From Colwellia sp. MB02u-6 (lineage in GTDB: Bacteria > Pseudomonadota > Gammaproteobacteria > Enterobacterales > Alteromonadaceae), in assembly GCF_014077095.1 (NCBI RefSeq), contig NZ_JACGVG010000027.1:248001-312000 (forward strand): DNA of 64,000 bases. Direction: 5' to 3'. Below, in pieces: positions 19,487 to 28,796 of the stretch (positions are counted from its first letter, which is position 1; every line of letters begins with the position of its first letter). The position numbers and the translations under genes were made by a program. The notes under the pieces are model-generated. The model was not told where the DNA came from and did not search any database. It saw only the letters and a list, made by a program, of their open reading frames with translations.

Positions 19487-21688
19487 ATGGTTTCTGTGCG
19501 TAAGTCACATCAAATGTCACAAGCAAGCTTTGAGCAATGGCTAGCGGCGCTTGAATTAGACAATGATAAAAAAGCAGCGTTAGAAAAGTTGTATCAAAAA
19601 GTAAAATATTTATTTGATGATAGCACCCCTTGCCAAACTAAATCTTTAGAAATGGTGGAAATTCTATCAGGTTTAAATCTTGATACCGACTCATTATGCG
19701 CGGCTTTTATCTGTCCTTTGTATGAGTATAAATGCATTAGCCTTGAATATATTCAAGAGAATTTCTCTAAACAAATATATTTACTGTGCAAAGGTGTTGG
19801 CCAAATGGAAGCGATTAAGGCTTTACAGCAATCACAATCTAGCCTAGTCAATACCAATCAAATTGACAATATTCGCCGCATGCTCTTGGCGATGGTTGAA
19901 GATGTTCGCGCTGTTGTTATTAAGCTTGCAGAACGCTTATGCCACTTACGCTTGGTAAAAGACAGCGATGAAGAAACCCGAGTGTTAGCGGCTAAAGAAA
20001 CCAGCAACATATACGCACCATTAGCCAATCGTTTAGGTATTGGGCAGTTAAAGTGGGAACTTGAAGATCTTTCTTTTCGTTACTTGCATCCTGAGGTTTA
20101 CAAAGAAATAGCCAAGCAACTGGATGAAAAGCGTCTCGACAGAGAACGCTATATGGCTGAATTTGTTGATAACATATCTAAGCAATTAAAATCGTCTGAC
20201 ATTAAAGGTATTATTTGTGGACGCCCTAAACACATTTATAGCATTTGGAAAAAAATGCAACAAAAGTCGTTAGACTTTGAACAGCTATTTGATGTGCGTG
20301 CAGTTCGCGTTATTGTTGATGAATTACAAGGTTGCTATGGTGTATTAGGCCTAGTGCACACTAGTTGGCAGCATTTGTCTAAAGAATTTGATGACTATGT
20401 TGCAACGCCAAAAAGCAACGGCTATCAATCAATTCATACCGTGGTTATCGGCCCCGAAAGTAAAACAATAGAGATTCAAATTAGAACACAACAAATGCAT
20501 GACGATGCAGAACTGGGTGTCGCAGCCCATTGGCGCTATAAAGAAGGTAATGCCAGTGGTAAAACCTCAGGTTTTGATGAAAAAGTCAGTTGGTTAAGAA
20601 AAATCCTACAATGGCAAGAAGACGTGTCAGAAAGTGGCGAATTACTTGATGAACTTCGTAGTCAAGTATTTGAAGACCGTATTTATGTTTTTACCCCTGG
20701 TGGTGATGTGGTTGATTTACCCAGTGGTGCGACCCCTTTAGATTTTGCTTACTATATTCACTCCAATGTCGGTCACAGTTGTATTGGCGCAAAAGTATTT
20801 GGTCGAATAGTCCCTTTTACCTACCTTTTGCAAACCGGCGATCAGGTTGAAGTCTTACGTAGCAAAACACTCAATCCGAGTAGAGATTGGTTAAACCCCA
20901 GTTTAAATTATCTTCATACACCGCGTGCTCGTGCCAAGGTGCAACATTTTTTTCGTTTACTTGACCGAGATAAAAACCTTGCTGCTGGTAAAGAAATGTT
21001 AGACACCGCATTGGGTAAGTTACAGTTATCTTTGGCTAAAGTTGATTTTTCTGCGGCGATAGAGCGTTTTAATTTTACGACAAAAGATGACTTGTTTGCT
21101 GCGGTAGGCTCAGGCAGTACGCGCTTGTTACAAGTTGTTCATTGTTTACAACAGCAAGACGAAAAGTCAAAACCTGAAGTAGATATTGACCCGCAAAGCT
21201 TAATTCGTCAGCCCCAACAAGCTGACACAGAAGCTGCTAATAATAATGGTATTACCGTTTCAGGTGTTGGTAACTTGTTGACTCACATGGCGAAATGTTG
21301 TCATCCTGTGCCGGGCGATGAAATCGCTGGCTTTATTACTCAAGGACGTGGAATTTCAGTGCATCGGGTTGATTGTGAGCAGCTCGCCAACGCACTGAAC
21401 CAGCAGCCAGAGCGTGAAGTAGAAGTACAGTGGGGCATAAATAACAAAAAAAGTTATCAAGTGAGTATCAACATTATTGGTGGTGATCGCCAAGGTTTAC
21501 TCCGAGATATCTCGACGATTATTTCCAATGAAAGAGTCAGTATTATTGGTATTGAAAGTCATACCGATAACACTAAACAAAGCATGAGCATGACTATAAA
21601 AGTGGAAATAGCCAATAACGAAGCGTTAACGCGCTTATTAGCTAAATTAAAGCAGTTAGATGACGTTGCAGAAGTTAAACGATTGTAA
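19487..21688 (+). CDS. relA: GTP pyrophosphokinase RelA, (p)ppGpp synthetase I
   Basis: Ribosome-associated stringent-response synthetase, 733 residues. The N-terminal hydrolase region lacks the HD metal pair, as expected for monofunctional RelA. The synthetase domain has GRPKHIYSIWKKM and TPKSNGYQSIHT. A TGS domain (YVFTPGGDVVDLPSGATPLD), the CCHPVPGDEIAGF zinc-finger-like segment and a C-terminal ACT domain follow. A hairpin about 65 bp after the stop may end the transcript. Confidence 0.97.
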   Translation: MVSVRKSHQMSQASFEQWLAALELDNDKKAALEKLYQKVKYLFDDSTPCQTKSLEMVEILSGLNLDTDSLCAAFICPLYEYKCISLEYIQENFSKQIYLLCKGVGQMEAIKALQQSQSSLVNTNQIDNIRRMLLAMVEDVRAVVIKLAERLCHLRLVKDSDEETRVLAAKETSNIYAPLANRLGIGQLKWELEDLSFRYLHPEVYKEIAKQLDEKRLDRERYMAEFVDNISKQLKSSDIKGIICGRPKHIYSIWKKMQQKSLDFEQLFDVRAVRVIVDELQGCYGVLGLVHTSWQHLSKEFDDYVATPKSNGYQSIHTVVIGPESKTIEIQIRTQQMHDDAELGVAAHWRYKEGNASGKTSGFDEKVSWLRKILQWQEDVSESGELLDELRSQVFEDRIYVFTPGGDVVDLPSGATPLDFAYYIHSNVGHSCIGAKVFGRIVPFTYLLQTGDQVEVLRSKTLNPSRDWLNPSLNYLHTPRARAKVQHFFRLLDRDKNLAAGKEMLDTALGKLQLSLAKVDFSAAIERFNFTTKDDLFAAVGSGSTRLLQVVHCLQQQDEKSKPEVDIDPQSLIRQPQQADTEAANNNGITVSGVGNLLTHMAKCCHPVPGDEIAGFITQGRGISVHRVDCEQLANALNQQPEREVEVQWGINNKKSYQVSINIIGGDRQGLLRDISTIISNERVSIIGIESHTDNTKQSMSMTIKVEIANNEALTRLLAKLKQLDDVAEVKRL

Positions 21689-21754
21689 CCAATAATTAAG
21701 TCATTTTAACGACAAACTTTTAAGAAAAAAGCTGACCGTGTGAGATGTCAATTA

Positions 21755-21779
21755 GGCAGCCCTAGACAGGGTTGCCTTT
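21755..21779 (+). terminator. Probable terminator after relA
   Basis: GGCAGCCCT and AGGGTTGCC form a 9-bp stem with one G-U pair and a four-base loop AGAC, followed by a short TTTGTT tract. The T tract is weak. Confidence 0.5.
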
Positions 21780-21780
21780 G

Positions 21781-22011
21781 TTATAGCAAGCCACTTTGTA
21801 GCCTCATAATATAAGGTACTTGAGTTCCTGCTGTTTTAGATGCTGGGAAATAATGGTCTGTGATTATTTCTATAGCTCTATCCGCTTTTCCGAGTTTAAA
21901 GTCGGTATAGGTAATTGACATCTACTTAACATTTACGAACTTTTTAGGCCTTTTTTCTTCTGCATCAATAATAAACGGCGTTACAGTTAATAAAAAATCT
22001 AAACTAGCCAT
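21781..22011 (-). pseudogene. Remnant of a small, possibly exported, uncharacterised protein
   Basis: On the minus strand a frame starts at 22011 with an AGAAAGA ribosome site, encodes MASLDFLLTVTPFIIDAEEK and nine more residues, and meets a TAG (21922-21924). It then continues in the same frame for 46 codons (MSITYTDFKLGKADRA... HYFPASKTAGTQVPYI) to a TAA at 21781. The two parts read as one protein whose N-terminus resembles a decayed signal peptide, broken by one nonsense codon and cut short at the C-terminus. The core resembles small dimeric alpha/beta-barrel proteins, but I cannot name the family. It is oriented against relA and mazG. Confidence 0.6.
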
Positions 22012-22235
22012 GATAGTCTTTCTGATAATTATTTTCCTTTTGAACGTTTATTTTTACGGCATGTTTTATTCACTTTGAAATTTTAGTACAAAAAATACAC
22101 AATAATAAATCACCAATATCTTAATATTAAGCAATGTAATATATTGGCTTAATATGATGAATTAGGATGCTAGGTTAGCTATACAAAGTAGTAGGTGCTG
22201 CATAGCGCCAAGATAAATAGGCAGGATATTTAAAA

Positions 22236-23036
22236 ATGTTGAACGACAAACCCTCAATAGAAAAACTTCGCTGGATCATGTCCGAGTTACGTAACCCTGA
22301 AACGGGTTGTCCTTGGGATCTGAAACAAACCTTTGCCTCTATTATCCCCCATACCCTTGAAGAAGCTTATGAGGTAGCTGATGCTATTGAGCAAGAAGAC
22401 TTTACTGAGCTGGAAAAAGAGCTAGGCGATTTATTGTTTCAAGTGGTGTTTTATAGCCAACTTGGTGAGGAAGAAAAACGTTTTGACTTTGACAGTGTAC
22501 TGAGTGCTATTTGTGAAAAATTGATCCGCCGTCATCCCCATGTTTTTGCGAGTAGTGACTTTGAATCTGAGGCGCAAGTCAAAGCTAACTGGGAAAATGA
22601 AAAGGTTAAAGAGCGTCAGCAAAAAAATGACGATAAAAACTTAAGTATTTTAGCTGATATTCCACGTAATCTGCCGGCGTTATCACAGGCAGCAAAAATT
22701 CAAAAACGCTGTGCCCATGTCGGCTTTGATTGGCATAATATTGATGACGTCTTTGCTAAAATTGAAGAAGAAGTATTAGAGGTAAAAGCGGAATTACATC
22801 GAGACGATACCGCTTTAGCTGAAGAACTGGGTGATTTAATGTTTGCGGTAGTCAATTTATGTCGACATGCTAAACAAGACCCTGAAGCTTTACTGCGCCA
22901 AGCAAATAATAAGTTTACTCGGCGCTTTTATGGTGTGGAAGCGCAAGTTAATCGTGCAGATAAAGGTTTTACAGAACATTCGTTAGACGAGCTTGAAGCC
23001 TTTTGGCAACAAGTGAAAATTTCTGAAAAATCCTAA
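22236..23036 (+). CDS. mazG: Nucleoside triphosphate pyrophosphohydrolase MazG
   Basis: House-cleaning NTP pyrophosphatase that also lowers (p)ppGpp-linked effects in E. coli. The 266-residue product contains two tandem MazG domains. The first has GCPWDLKQTFASI and EKELGDLLFQVVF (EExxD-type metal site), and the second has EEEVLEVKAEL and EELGDLMFAVVN. Length fits the two-domain enzyme. Its position after relA is conserved, although here a decayed gene lies between them. Confidence 0.95.
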   Translation: MLNDKPSIEKLRWIMSELRNPETGCPWDLKQTFASIIPHTLEEAYEVADAIEQEDFTELEKELGDLLFQVVFYSQLGEEEKRFDFDSVLSAICEKLIRRHPHVFASSDFESEAQVKANWENEKVKERQQKNDDKNLSILADIPRNLPALSQAAKIQKRCAHVGFDWHNIDDVFAKIEEEVLEVKAELHRDDTALAEELGDLMFAVVNLCRHAKQDPEALLRQANNKFTRRFYGVEAQVNRADKGFTEHSLDELEAFWQQVKISEKS

Positions 23037-23065
23037 GCTTAGTTAATAAAATTATCGAGATAAAA

Positions 23066-23866
23066 ATGACTTCATTACCCACATTAGTCGACAGTAAAAT
23101 AACGCTTAATAATAAAGTGCTTACCTTAATATTCAATCGCCACGACGTGCGTAATGCCTTAACGGGTACTGCCATTGCCGACGATATTGTAAATACTGTT
23201 GAATGGATTAATCGTACCCCTGAAATCGCCGTGCTGATTATTACCGGTGATGGCTCTGCGTTTTCTTCTGGTGGAAATATAAAAGATATGGCTGAGCGCA
23301 CAGGAGATTTTGCCGGTGATGTACAAGCACTAGAAAGACGTTATCGAGAAGGTATTCAACGTATTCCATTAGCTTTACACAAATTAGAGGTACCTGTGAT
23401 TGCGGCGGTTAATGGCCCAGCAATAGGGGCGGGTTTTGATATTGCTAATATGTGCGATATGAGAATAGCGTCAACAAAAGCTAAATTTGGTGAAACCTTT
23501 GTTAACTTAGGTATTATTCCAGGTGATGGTGGCGCGTGGTTTATGCAACGTTTAATTGGTTATCAAAAAGCTGCTGAGTTAACTTTTACTGGCCGTGTTA
23601 TCGATGCGCTAGAAGCAAAAGAAATGGGTGTGGTATTAGATGTGGTTGAGCCAGAATATCTACTTGAAAGAGTACAAAAACTAGCAAACGAAATAGCGGC
23701 TAAACCTGTGGCGTCGTTACGGTTAACAAAGCGTTTAATGAAGCTAGCACAACGTACTGAACTGCCTGACTTTCTTGATATTTGTGCGGTTTTTCAGGGC
23801 ATGTGTCATAACAATCCTGAGCATTTGAGCGCGGTAAATACCATGATCGAAAAACTAGCGAAATAA
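23066..23866 (+). CDS. Enoyl-CoA hydratase/isomerase (crotonase) family protein
   Basis: A 266-residue crotonase-fold protein. The oxyanion-hole loops are GSAFSSGGNIKDM and NGPAIGAGFDIANMCDMRIA, and the GETFVNLGIIPGDGGAWF segment carries the region of the catalytic acid. This resembles hydratases or isomerases acting on acyl-CoA in fatty-acid or branched-chain amino-acid breakdown. The exact substrate cannot be read from sequence. It follows mazG by 29 bp and may be co-transcribed. Confidence 0.85.
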   Translation: MTSLPTLVDSKITLNNKVLTLIFNRHDVRNALTGTAIADDIVNTVEWINRTPEIAVLIITGDGSAFSSGGNIKDMAERTGDFAGDVQALERRYREGIQRIPLALHKLEVPVIAAVNGPAIGAGFDIANMCDMRIASTKAKFGETFVNLGIIPGDGGAWFMQRLIGYQKAAELTFTGRVIDALEAKEMGVVLDVVEPEYLLERVQKLANEIAAKPVASLRLTKRLMKLAQRTELPDFLDICAVFQGMCHNNPEHLSAVNTMIEKLAK

Positions 23867-23982
23867 CAGTGACTTGCCAAAGTTCACTCACGCATTAACT
23901 CTTGCAAGTATTAGTTCTTACTCATCTTTTACGCTTCGTTTGACACTTAACTTCACACTCAGTGCTAATGTATAAAGAGTTA

Positions 23983-25020
23983 TTAGCTTACTTTAGCGGT
24001 AGTAGATGTTTGGCTTAAAGCGTGGCTTAATTTGTTAATAAAGTTATCTATAGCTGTTTTATCAATATCTAAATGAGTGACTAGTCGCATAGGGTTGCCC
24101 GCAGATAACAGTATTTTATCTGCTTTTAACTTGTCAACCAAATTAGCCACATCCATATCCTCAGAGAATTTTGCGAAAACCATATTGGTCTCAACTTGCT
24201 CCAGATTGACTGAAATATCAGCAAACTGGTTTAAGGCATGTGCTAAATATTTTGCATTAATATGATCTTGTGCTAATTTCACTGGATTTTTCTCTAGAGC
24301 CATTTTGGCTGCTGCAGCAATAATACCGGCTTGGCGCATACCGCCGCCAACCACTTTTCGCCAGCGCTTGGCACTTTTTATCAAAGCTTGTGAACCAAGT
24401 AATAACGAGCCTATTGGCGCGCCAAGACCTTTAGATAAACAAATAGAGACTGAGTCTACGTGTTGGCAAATTTCAGTAATATCGACATTTAATGCGCTGG
24501 CCGCATTGTAAACTCGCGCACCGTCTAAATGCAGGGCTAGATTGTTTTGCTGAGTAAATTCACGCGCTTTTACCATATAAGTTAATGGCAGGACTTTACC
24601 ATTAATAGTATTTTCAATACTGAGTAAGGTAGTTCGAGCAAAGTGAGAGTCGTCAGGTTTTATTGCCGCCGCAAGCTTTTTAAAGCATAAAGAGCCGTCT
24701 TGTTCATTGGCTATCGGTTGTGGCTGAATTGAGCCTAAAATAGCCGCGCCACCGCCTTCAAACTTATAGTTATGTGCTTGTTGTCCACAAAGGTACTCGT
24801 CACCTCGTTGGCAATGTGCCATTAGCGCTAATAAGTTAGCTTGTGTGCCTGAGCTACAAAACATGGCACTGGCAAAACCGTGTCGCTCTGCTGCCCAAGA
24901 CTCAAGTTCATTAACCGTAGGGTCGTCGCCATAAACATCGTCACCCACTTCAGCGTTTGCCATCGCCGTACGCATTGCTTTACTGGGGCGAGTTACTGTG
25001 TCAGAGCGAAAATCAATCAT
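23983..25020 (-). CDS. ltaE: Low-specificity L-threonine aldolase
   Basis: PLP-dependent fold-type I enzyme that cleaves L-threonine or L-allo-threonine to glycine and acetaldehyde. The sequence begins MIDFRSDTVTRPSKAMR, has HLDGARVYNAA (PLP-binding Asp) and the Schiff-base lysine K197 in SICLSKGLGAPIGS. Its 345 residues match the family. Convergent with the crotonase gene. Confidence 0.93.
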   Translation of the reverse strand: MIDFRSDTVTRPSKAMRTAMANAEVGDDVYGDDPTVNELESWAAERHGFASAMFCSSGTQANLLALMAHCQRGDEYLCGQQAHNYKFEGGGAAILGSIQPQPIANEQDGSLCFKKLAAAIKPDDSHFARTTLLSIENTINGKVLPLTYMVKAREFTQQNNLALHLDGARVYNAASALNVDITEICQHVDSVSICLSKGLGAPIGSLLLGSQALIKSAKRWRKVVGGGMRQAGIIAAAAKMALEKNPVKLAQDHINAKYLAHALNQFADISVNLEQVETNMVFAKFSEDMDVANLVDKLKADKILLSAGNPMRLVTHLDIDKTAIDNFINKLSHALSQTSTTAKVS

Positions 25021-25133
25021 GTAGCACCTTAGGTTTTTAGGGGGAAGATAGTGGCGATTAAAAAAAGCATCTTAACACCATTTATTAGTCAAATAGATTA
25101 AGACGCCTGTAATCAAGCAGTTTTGCTCGAAGG

Positions 25134-25862
25134 TTATTCTTCAGCGAGTTCAGCATTGTGATAAATATTTTGTACATCATCACAGTCTTCTAGCATGTTG
25201 ATGAATTTTTCAAAATTAGCTAAGTCGTCTTCACCTGAAATTTCAGTATAGGTTTGTGGTACCCAAGTAATTTCTTCTACTTCGAGTTCAATTTCAGGCA
25301 TGCTGTTGGCAAATTCTGTTTTGATTTTGAAAAATTCAGTATGCGGGGCGTATACGGTAATAATACCGTCTTCAAGCTCAACATCAGTCACATCGATGTC
25401 AGCCATCATTAAGTTTTCTAACACACTTTCATCGTCTTCACCTTTAAAGGCAAATAGTGCTTGATGATCAAACATGTGTGAAACAGTGCCTGATGAACCA
25501 ATTTTTGAGTAAGTTTTAGTAAAACATTGACGCACATCTTTAATGGTGCGATTGCCGTTATCGGTTAAACAATCAATAATGACCATACAGTTGCCTGGGC
25601 CAAAGCCTTCGTAGCGTGATTCTACATAATCTTCGCCGCCAGCACCTATCGCTTTTTCTAATGCTTTTTCAATAACATGTGTAGGAACTTGATCTTTTTT
25701 TGCTTTTTCAATCGTTCGACGTAAAGCAAGATTACCATCGGGGTCTACACCGCCATTTTTAGCTAGTACATAAATTTCTTTGCCGTACTTTGAATAAACT
25801 TTAGTTTTTTGACCCGCAGTTTTGGCCATTGATAATTTACGGTTTTGGTATGCTCTGCCCAT
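25134..25862 (-). CDS. YebC/PmpR-family regulatory protein
   Basis: A 242-residue protein starting [21 protein letters not shown], with [10 protein letters not shown] and [15 protein letters not shown]. It belongs to the YebC/TACO1 family. Members have been described as DNA-binding regulators and more recently as factors that relieve ribosome stalling. The N-terminus MGRAYQNRK is that of the YeeN-like subgroup rather than the classical MAGHSKWAN type next to ruvC. It is a single gene here. Confidence 0.85.
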   Translation of the reverse strand: MGRAYQNRKLSMAKTAGQKTKVYSKYGKEIYVLAKNGGVDPDGNLALRRTIEKAKKDQVPTHVIEKALEKAIGAGGEDYVESRYEGFGPGNCMVIIDCLTDNGNRTIKDVRQCFTKTYSKIGSSGTVSHMFDHQALFAFKGEDDESVLENLMMADIDVTDVELEDGIITVYAPHTEFFKIKTEFANSMPEIELEVEEITWVPQTYTEISGEDDLANFEKFINMLEDCDDVQNIYHNAELAEE

Positions 25863-26069
25863 CTGAATATGTCTCGTTGCTGATAATTAGAATTGCTATA
25901 GCTTAGATTCTAACGGGTAGTGTCGGCTATTTCTAGTACTTAGCCCATTTGAGCTTTCAAATTTTAAAATAGCAGGTGAAATTCAGCCTAACTAAGGTCA
26001 ATTATTTACTTGTGTTTTCTGTCAAGGTTAGTGGTACTTGACTACCGAGTTACTTGTTGGAAGGGTTGG

Positions 26070-26711
26070 TTGAATATAATTTTTTATCGCTGATATTTTT
26101 GGTTTAACTGATGAGTTTAAGCACTTATGCCAGCAAGTTATGGCTAGTCTTGAACAAGGTCTTGGCCTTGAAAAACATAATAACCTTAAATATCATATAT
26201 TTGTTTATTGTCAACAACAACCAAAATGTCTCACCTGTGAGCGTGACGCTTATCAGTATTTTACTGAAAACGTGAGTTTAGAGAGCTACGTTAACAAATT
26301 TGAGCAAAAACTGTTGGCAATATCAGGCAGTAAATTGTTGGTGGGTTTTAGTGTTGGTGGCAGTGCTATTTGGCAGTTATACGCACAAGGCGCGGTTAAG
26401 CAAAACTTAGGGCTATTTGTTTTTATAGTAGCCAAGTTAGACATTTAACTCGGTTAACACCCAATATTGCGACTAGGTTAATTTTACCTAGTACAGAGCC
26501 ACATTTTTCAGTGACTGCATTGCGCGTTGTTTTACAAGAAAAATCCACCGTCACTATTGAGCAGAGTGAATACTTACATGGTGTTATGAATCAATTATCA
26601 GCGAACTATAATATAGATGCCTATTTGTATTATCTTAAAAGACAGGCTGATTTATTATCAAAACAATACTCGCAGTATATTTTGCAAGAAAAAAATTTGA
26701 GCGAGTATTAG
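26070..26711 (+). pseudogene. Dienelactone-hydrolase-like alpha/beta hydrolase, two frameshifts
   Basis: Three consecutive frames join into one protein. Segment 1 starts near the TTG at 26070 (NIIF); segment 2 reads ADIFGLTDEFKHLCQQV and includes the nucleophile elbow GFSVGGSA; segment 3 reads FYSSQVRHLTRLTPNIAT, EPHFSVTAL and HGVMNQLSANYN (catalytic His region). The shifts fall in T runs at about 26079-26085 (one T too many) and 26420-26424 (one T too few). The order matches short alpha/beta hydrolases of the dienelactone hydrolase family in Vibrio and relatives. Because both breaks are in homopolymers, sequencing error is possible and the gene may be intact in the cell. Confidence 0.7.
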
Positions 26712-26720
26712 ATGATGGTA

Positions 26721-27653
26721 TTAATGGTAAATAGACAAGCCTAACTCTTGGGCTAAACTCGCCACTAAATTTGTGCCAATCACTGAATTACCAAAGCTAT
26801 TTAACGGCGGACTCCAGGTGCAAATAACGCCATAATTTGGCACTATCGCAATAACACCACCGCCTACACCACTTTTTGCTGGTAAGCCAATAGAGAAAGC
26901 AAATTCGCCCGACTGATCATACATACCACTGGTGGATAATATCGCGTTAACTCGATGGGCATCTCTTGGCGTACAAATAGCTTCTTTAGATAAGGGATCA
27001 ATCCCTTTATTTGCTAAAAATAGCAGGCTAGTGGCTAGTTGTTCACAACTCATGGCGACTGAACATTGGGTAAAATAATGGCTTAATACCTCAGGTATTT
27101 CTGATTCTATATTGCCAAAACTTTTCATTAAATAGCTTAATGCAGCGTTTCGGCTACCATGGGCTAATTCTGATTGGTAAACATAGTTGTCGACATGAAT
27201 ACTGTCATCATGAGCTATCGAGCGCATAAAACTTAAAAAGGCTAACTTACTAGAAGAAAAGTGGCTAGTGAGCACATCAGCCACCAATAAGGCGCCAGCA
27301 TTTATCACTGGATTTCGGGGAATACCTTTTTCCCACTCTAATTGAATAATTGAGTTAAAGGGTTGCCCAGATGGCTCCATATTAACCCGTTGCCACAAGT
27401 CATCGCCGATGCGGTTCATTGCCATAACTAAACCAAACACTTTTGAAATACTTTGAATTGAAAAGGCCTCTTGATAGTCGCCAGCTCCAATAGTTTTACC
27501 GTCAATAGTGGAAACACAAACGGCTATTTTTTTTGGGCTAACTTCAGCTAAGGCCGGAATGTAATCGGCTACTTTACCTTGAGTATAAAACTCTTGCTGT
27601 GCTGCGATTAAGGTTTGTAATTTGACCTGTAAGTTGGAAATGTCTTTTATCAT
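26721..27653 (-). CDS. glsA: Glutaminase
   Basis: Serine-dependent beta-lactamase-fold enzyme that hydrolyses glutamine to glutamate and ammonia. The product has the S-x-x-K site in SIQSISKVFGL, followed by NRIGDDLW, EPSGQPFNS, GIPRNPVINAGALL, KSGVGGG and the closing FGNSVIG. I choose the ATG at 27653 (MIKDISNLQ), which gives 310 residues, the family size. The longer frame to 27716 adds 21 unlikely residues. It ends 10 bp from the hydrolase remnant on the other strand. Confidence 0.93.
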   Translation of the reverse strand: MIKDISNLQVKLQTLIAAQQEFYTQGKVADYIPALAEVSPKKIAVCVSTIDGKTIGAGDYQEAFSIQSISKVFGLVMAMNRIGDDLWQRVNMEPSGQPFNSIIQLEWEKGIPRNPVINAGALLVADVLTSHFSSSKLAFLSFMRSIAHDDSIHVDNYVYQSELAHGSRNAALSYLMKSFGNIESEIPEVLSHYFTQCSVAMSCEQLATSLLFLANKGIDPLSKEAICTPRDAHRVNAILSTSGMYDQSGEFAFSIGLPAKSGVGGGVIAIVPNYGVICTWSPPLNSFGNSVIGTNLVASLAQELGLSIYH

Positions 27654-27859
27654 ATAACGGACTTGTTTATCTTTTGAATGGCTTGCAATAATGCATGAGT
27701 GACCTTTATTATGCATAAAAAATGATACATGCCTAGCGCTTTGTCAGCCTTGTTATATTTAAGCTAATAGATCACTAACAAAGTGATTTTATTTGTTGCT
27801 CTCATAGTATAAAAAACTTATTTATTGTAGATAGTGGTAATCTAGGTTTAATCATTTAC

Positions 27860-27940
27860 ATGCGCTATTTTATTTTACTATTATTGAGTGGTGTTATGGT
27901 GGTTTTGACATTATTCATTACCTTAGCTAAAAGCTTATAA
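27860..27940 (+). CDS. Possible 26-residue hydrophobic peptide
   Basis: ATG to TAA encodes MRYFILLLLSGVMVVLTLF followed by ITLAKSL, almost a pure transmembrane helix with one N-terminal arginine and one C-terminal lysine. There is no strong ribosome site (TAATCATTTAC precedes it). It is the only coding-like object in the 370-bp gap between glsA and the next gene. Confidence 0.25.
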   Translation: MRYFILLLLSGVMVVLTLFITLAKSL

Positions 27941-28089
27941 ATTCTGGTAATGAATAATGCCGTCTTTTTACTCAACATCCCACTGACTAATCGAGATATG
28001 CCTAATTTCAGTGATCAAGCTAATGGTTGAGCTTATTTTATGAAGTATATTACTGATCATTTATCTGCTCCTAGTTAAAAATATCAGTT

Positions 28090-28599
28090 TTAATCAGATA
28101 ATGCTGTTATTTTTTCTACTTTGATTACCGGCAACAGTTGTTTAATCTTTTGTAAATTACCGGCTGTAATCGGGTTGTCGTCAATGGTAACGGCAAGTTC
28201 AAAGTCTTTTAATGCTGCGATTAATTGATTTTGTTTATACCTAGCAACACCACGGTTACTGTAATTAAGTGAGGTTAAATAGCGAACTTTGCTACTTTGA
28301 CGCTCAATAGACTCTATGCTGCCGATGGCCTCTGTACAAGCGGACTCAGATTTATTGCTCTGGGTAGATTGCAAATAAGCAACGCACAAATTCATTTTAC
28401 GGTCATAAAAATCTTTACCATTTTCATTAGCGGTTAATTTTTTTATTCCCAATGCTACTTCACCTTTAGTTATGTCTGCAGTACCCATAGCACCTTTTAC
28501 AACAGCCACTTGGAATATCGCTTCATTGGCTAAAGTTGCATGCGTAGTACTTAATAATAAAGTGGCTACTAGTGTGTTTTTTAATATTGCTTTGTTCAT
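28090..28599 (-). CDS. Exported TPR-like hypothetical protein
   Basis: A 169-residue protein from the ATG at 28599, preceded by GGAGAAAAC. The longer frame to 28662 has no support. A signal peptide (MNKAILKNTLVATLLL...THATLA) is followed by a helical region with two cysteines (LCVAYLQ, SACTEAIG) and one clear tetratricopeptide-like repeat (SNRGVARYKQNQLIAALKDFELAV). It is probably periplasmic. Similar short TPR proteins are common in Alteromonadales, but no function is known. Confidence 0.7.
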   Translation of the reverse strand: MNKAILKNTLVATLLLSTTHATLANEAIFQVAVVKGAMGTADITKGEVALGIKKLTANENGKDFYDRKMNLCVAYLQSTQSNKSESACTEAIGSIESIERQSSKVRYLTSLNYSNRGVARYKQNQLIAALKDFELAVTIDDNPITAGNLQKIKQLLPVIKVEKITALSD

Positions 28600-28796
28600 G
28601 TTGTTTTCTCCATATGTGTGGTGTATCAAATTGATACACCAACAATATAAAGATAAGCCCAATAACTGACAAACGATTAGAATACACCTATCAAGTGAAT
28701 AAAATTCAACTGTATGTCAGTAGGTTAACTGTGTTGTTAGCGGAGAGTTTACTCAATGTTGAACCTCAGCATTTAACCCTTATAAGCGTAATGGGG

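Noticed and set aside
27720-27760. Sigma-54 promoter for glsA (AGGCTGACAAAGCGCT on the minus strand)
   Set aside because: Spacing is right but the -12 half is poor and there is no NtrC-like site upstream.
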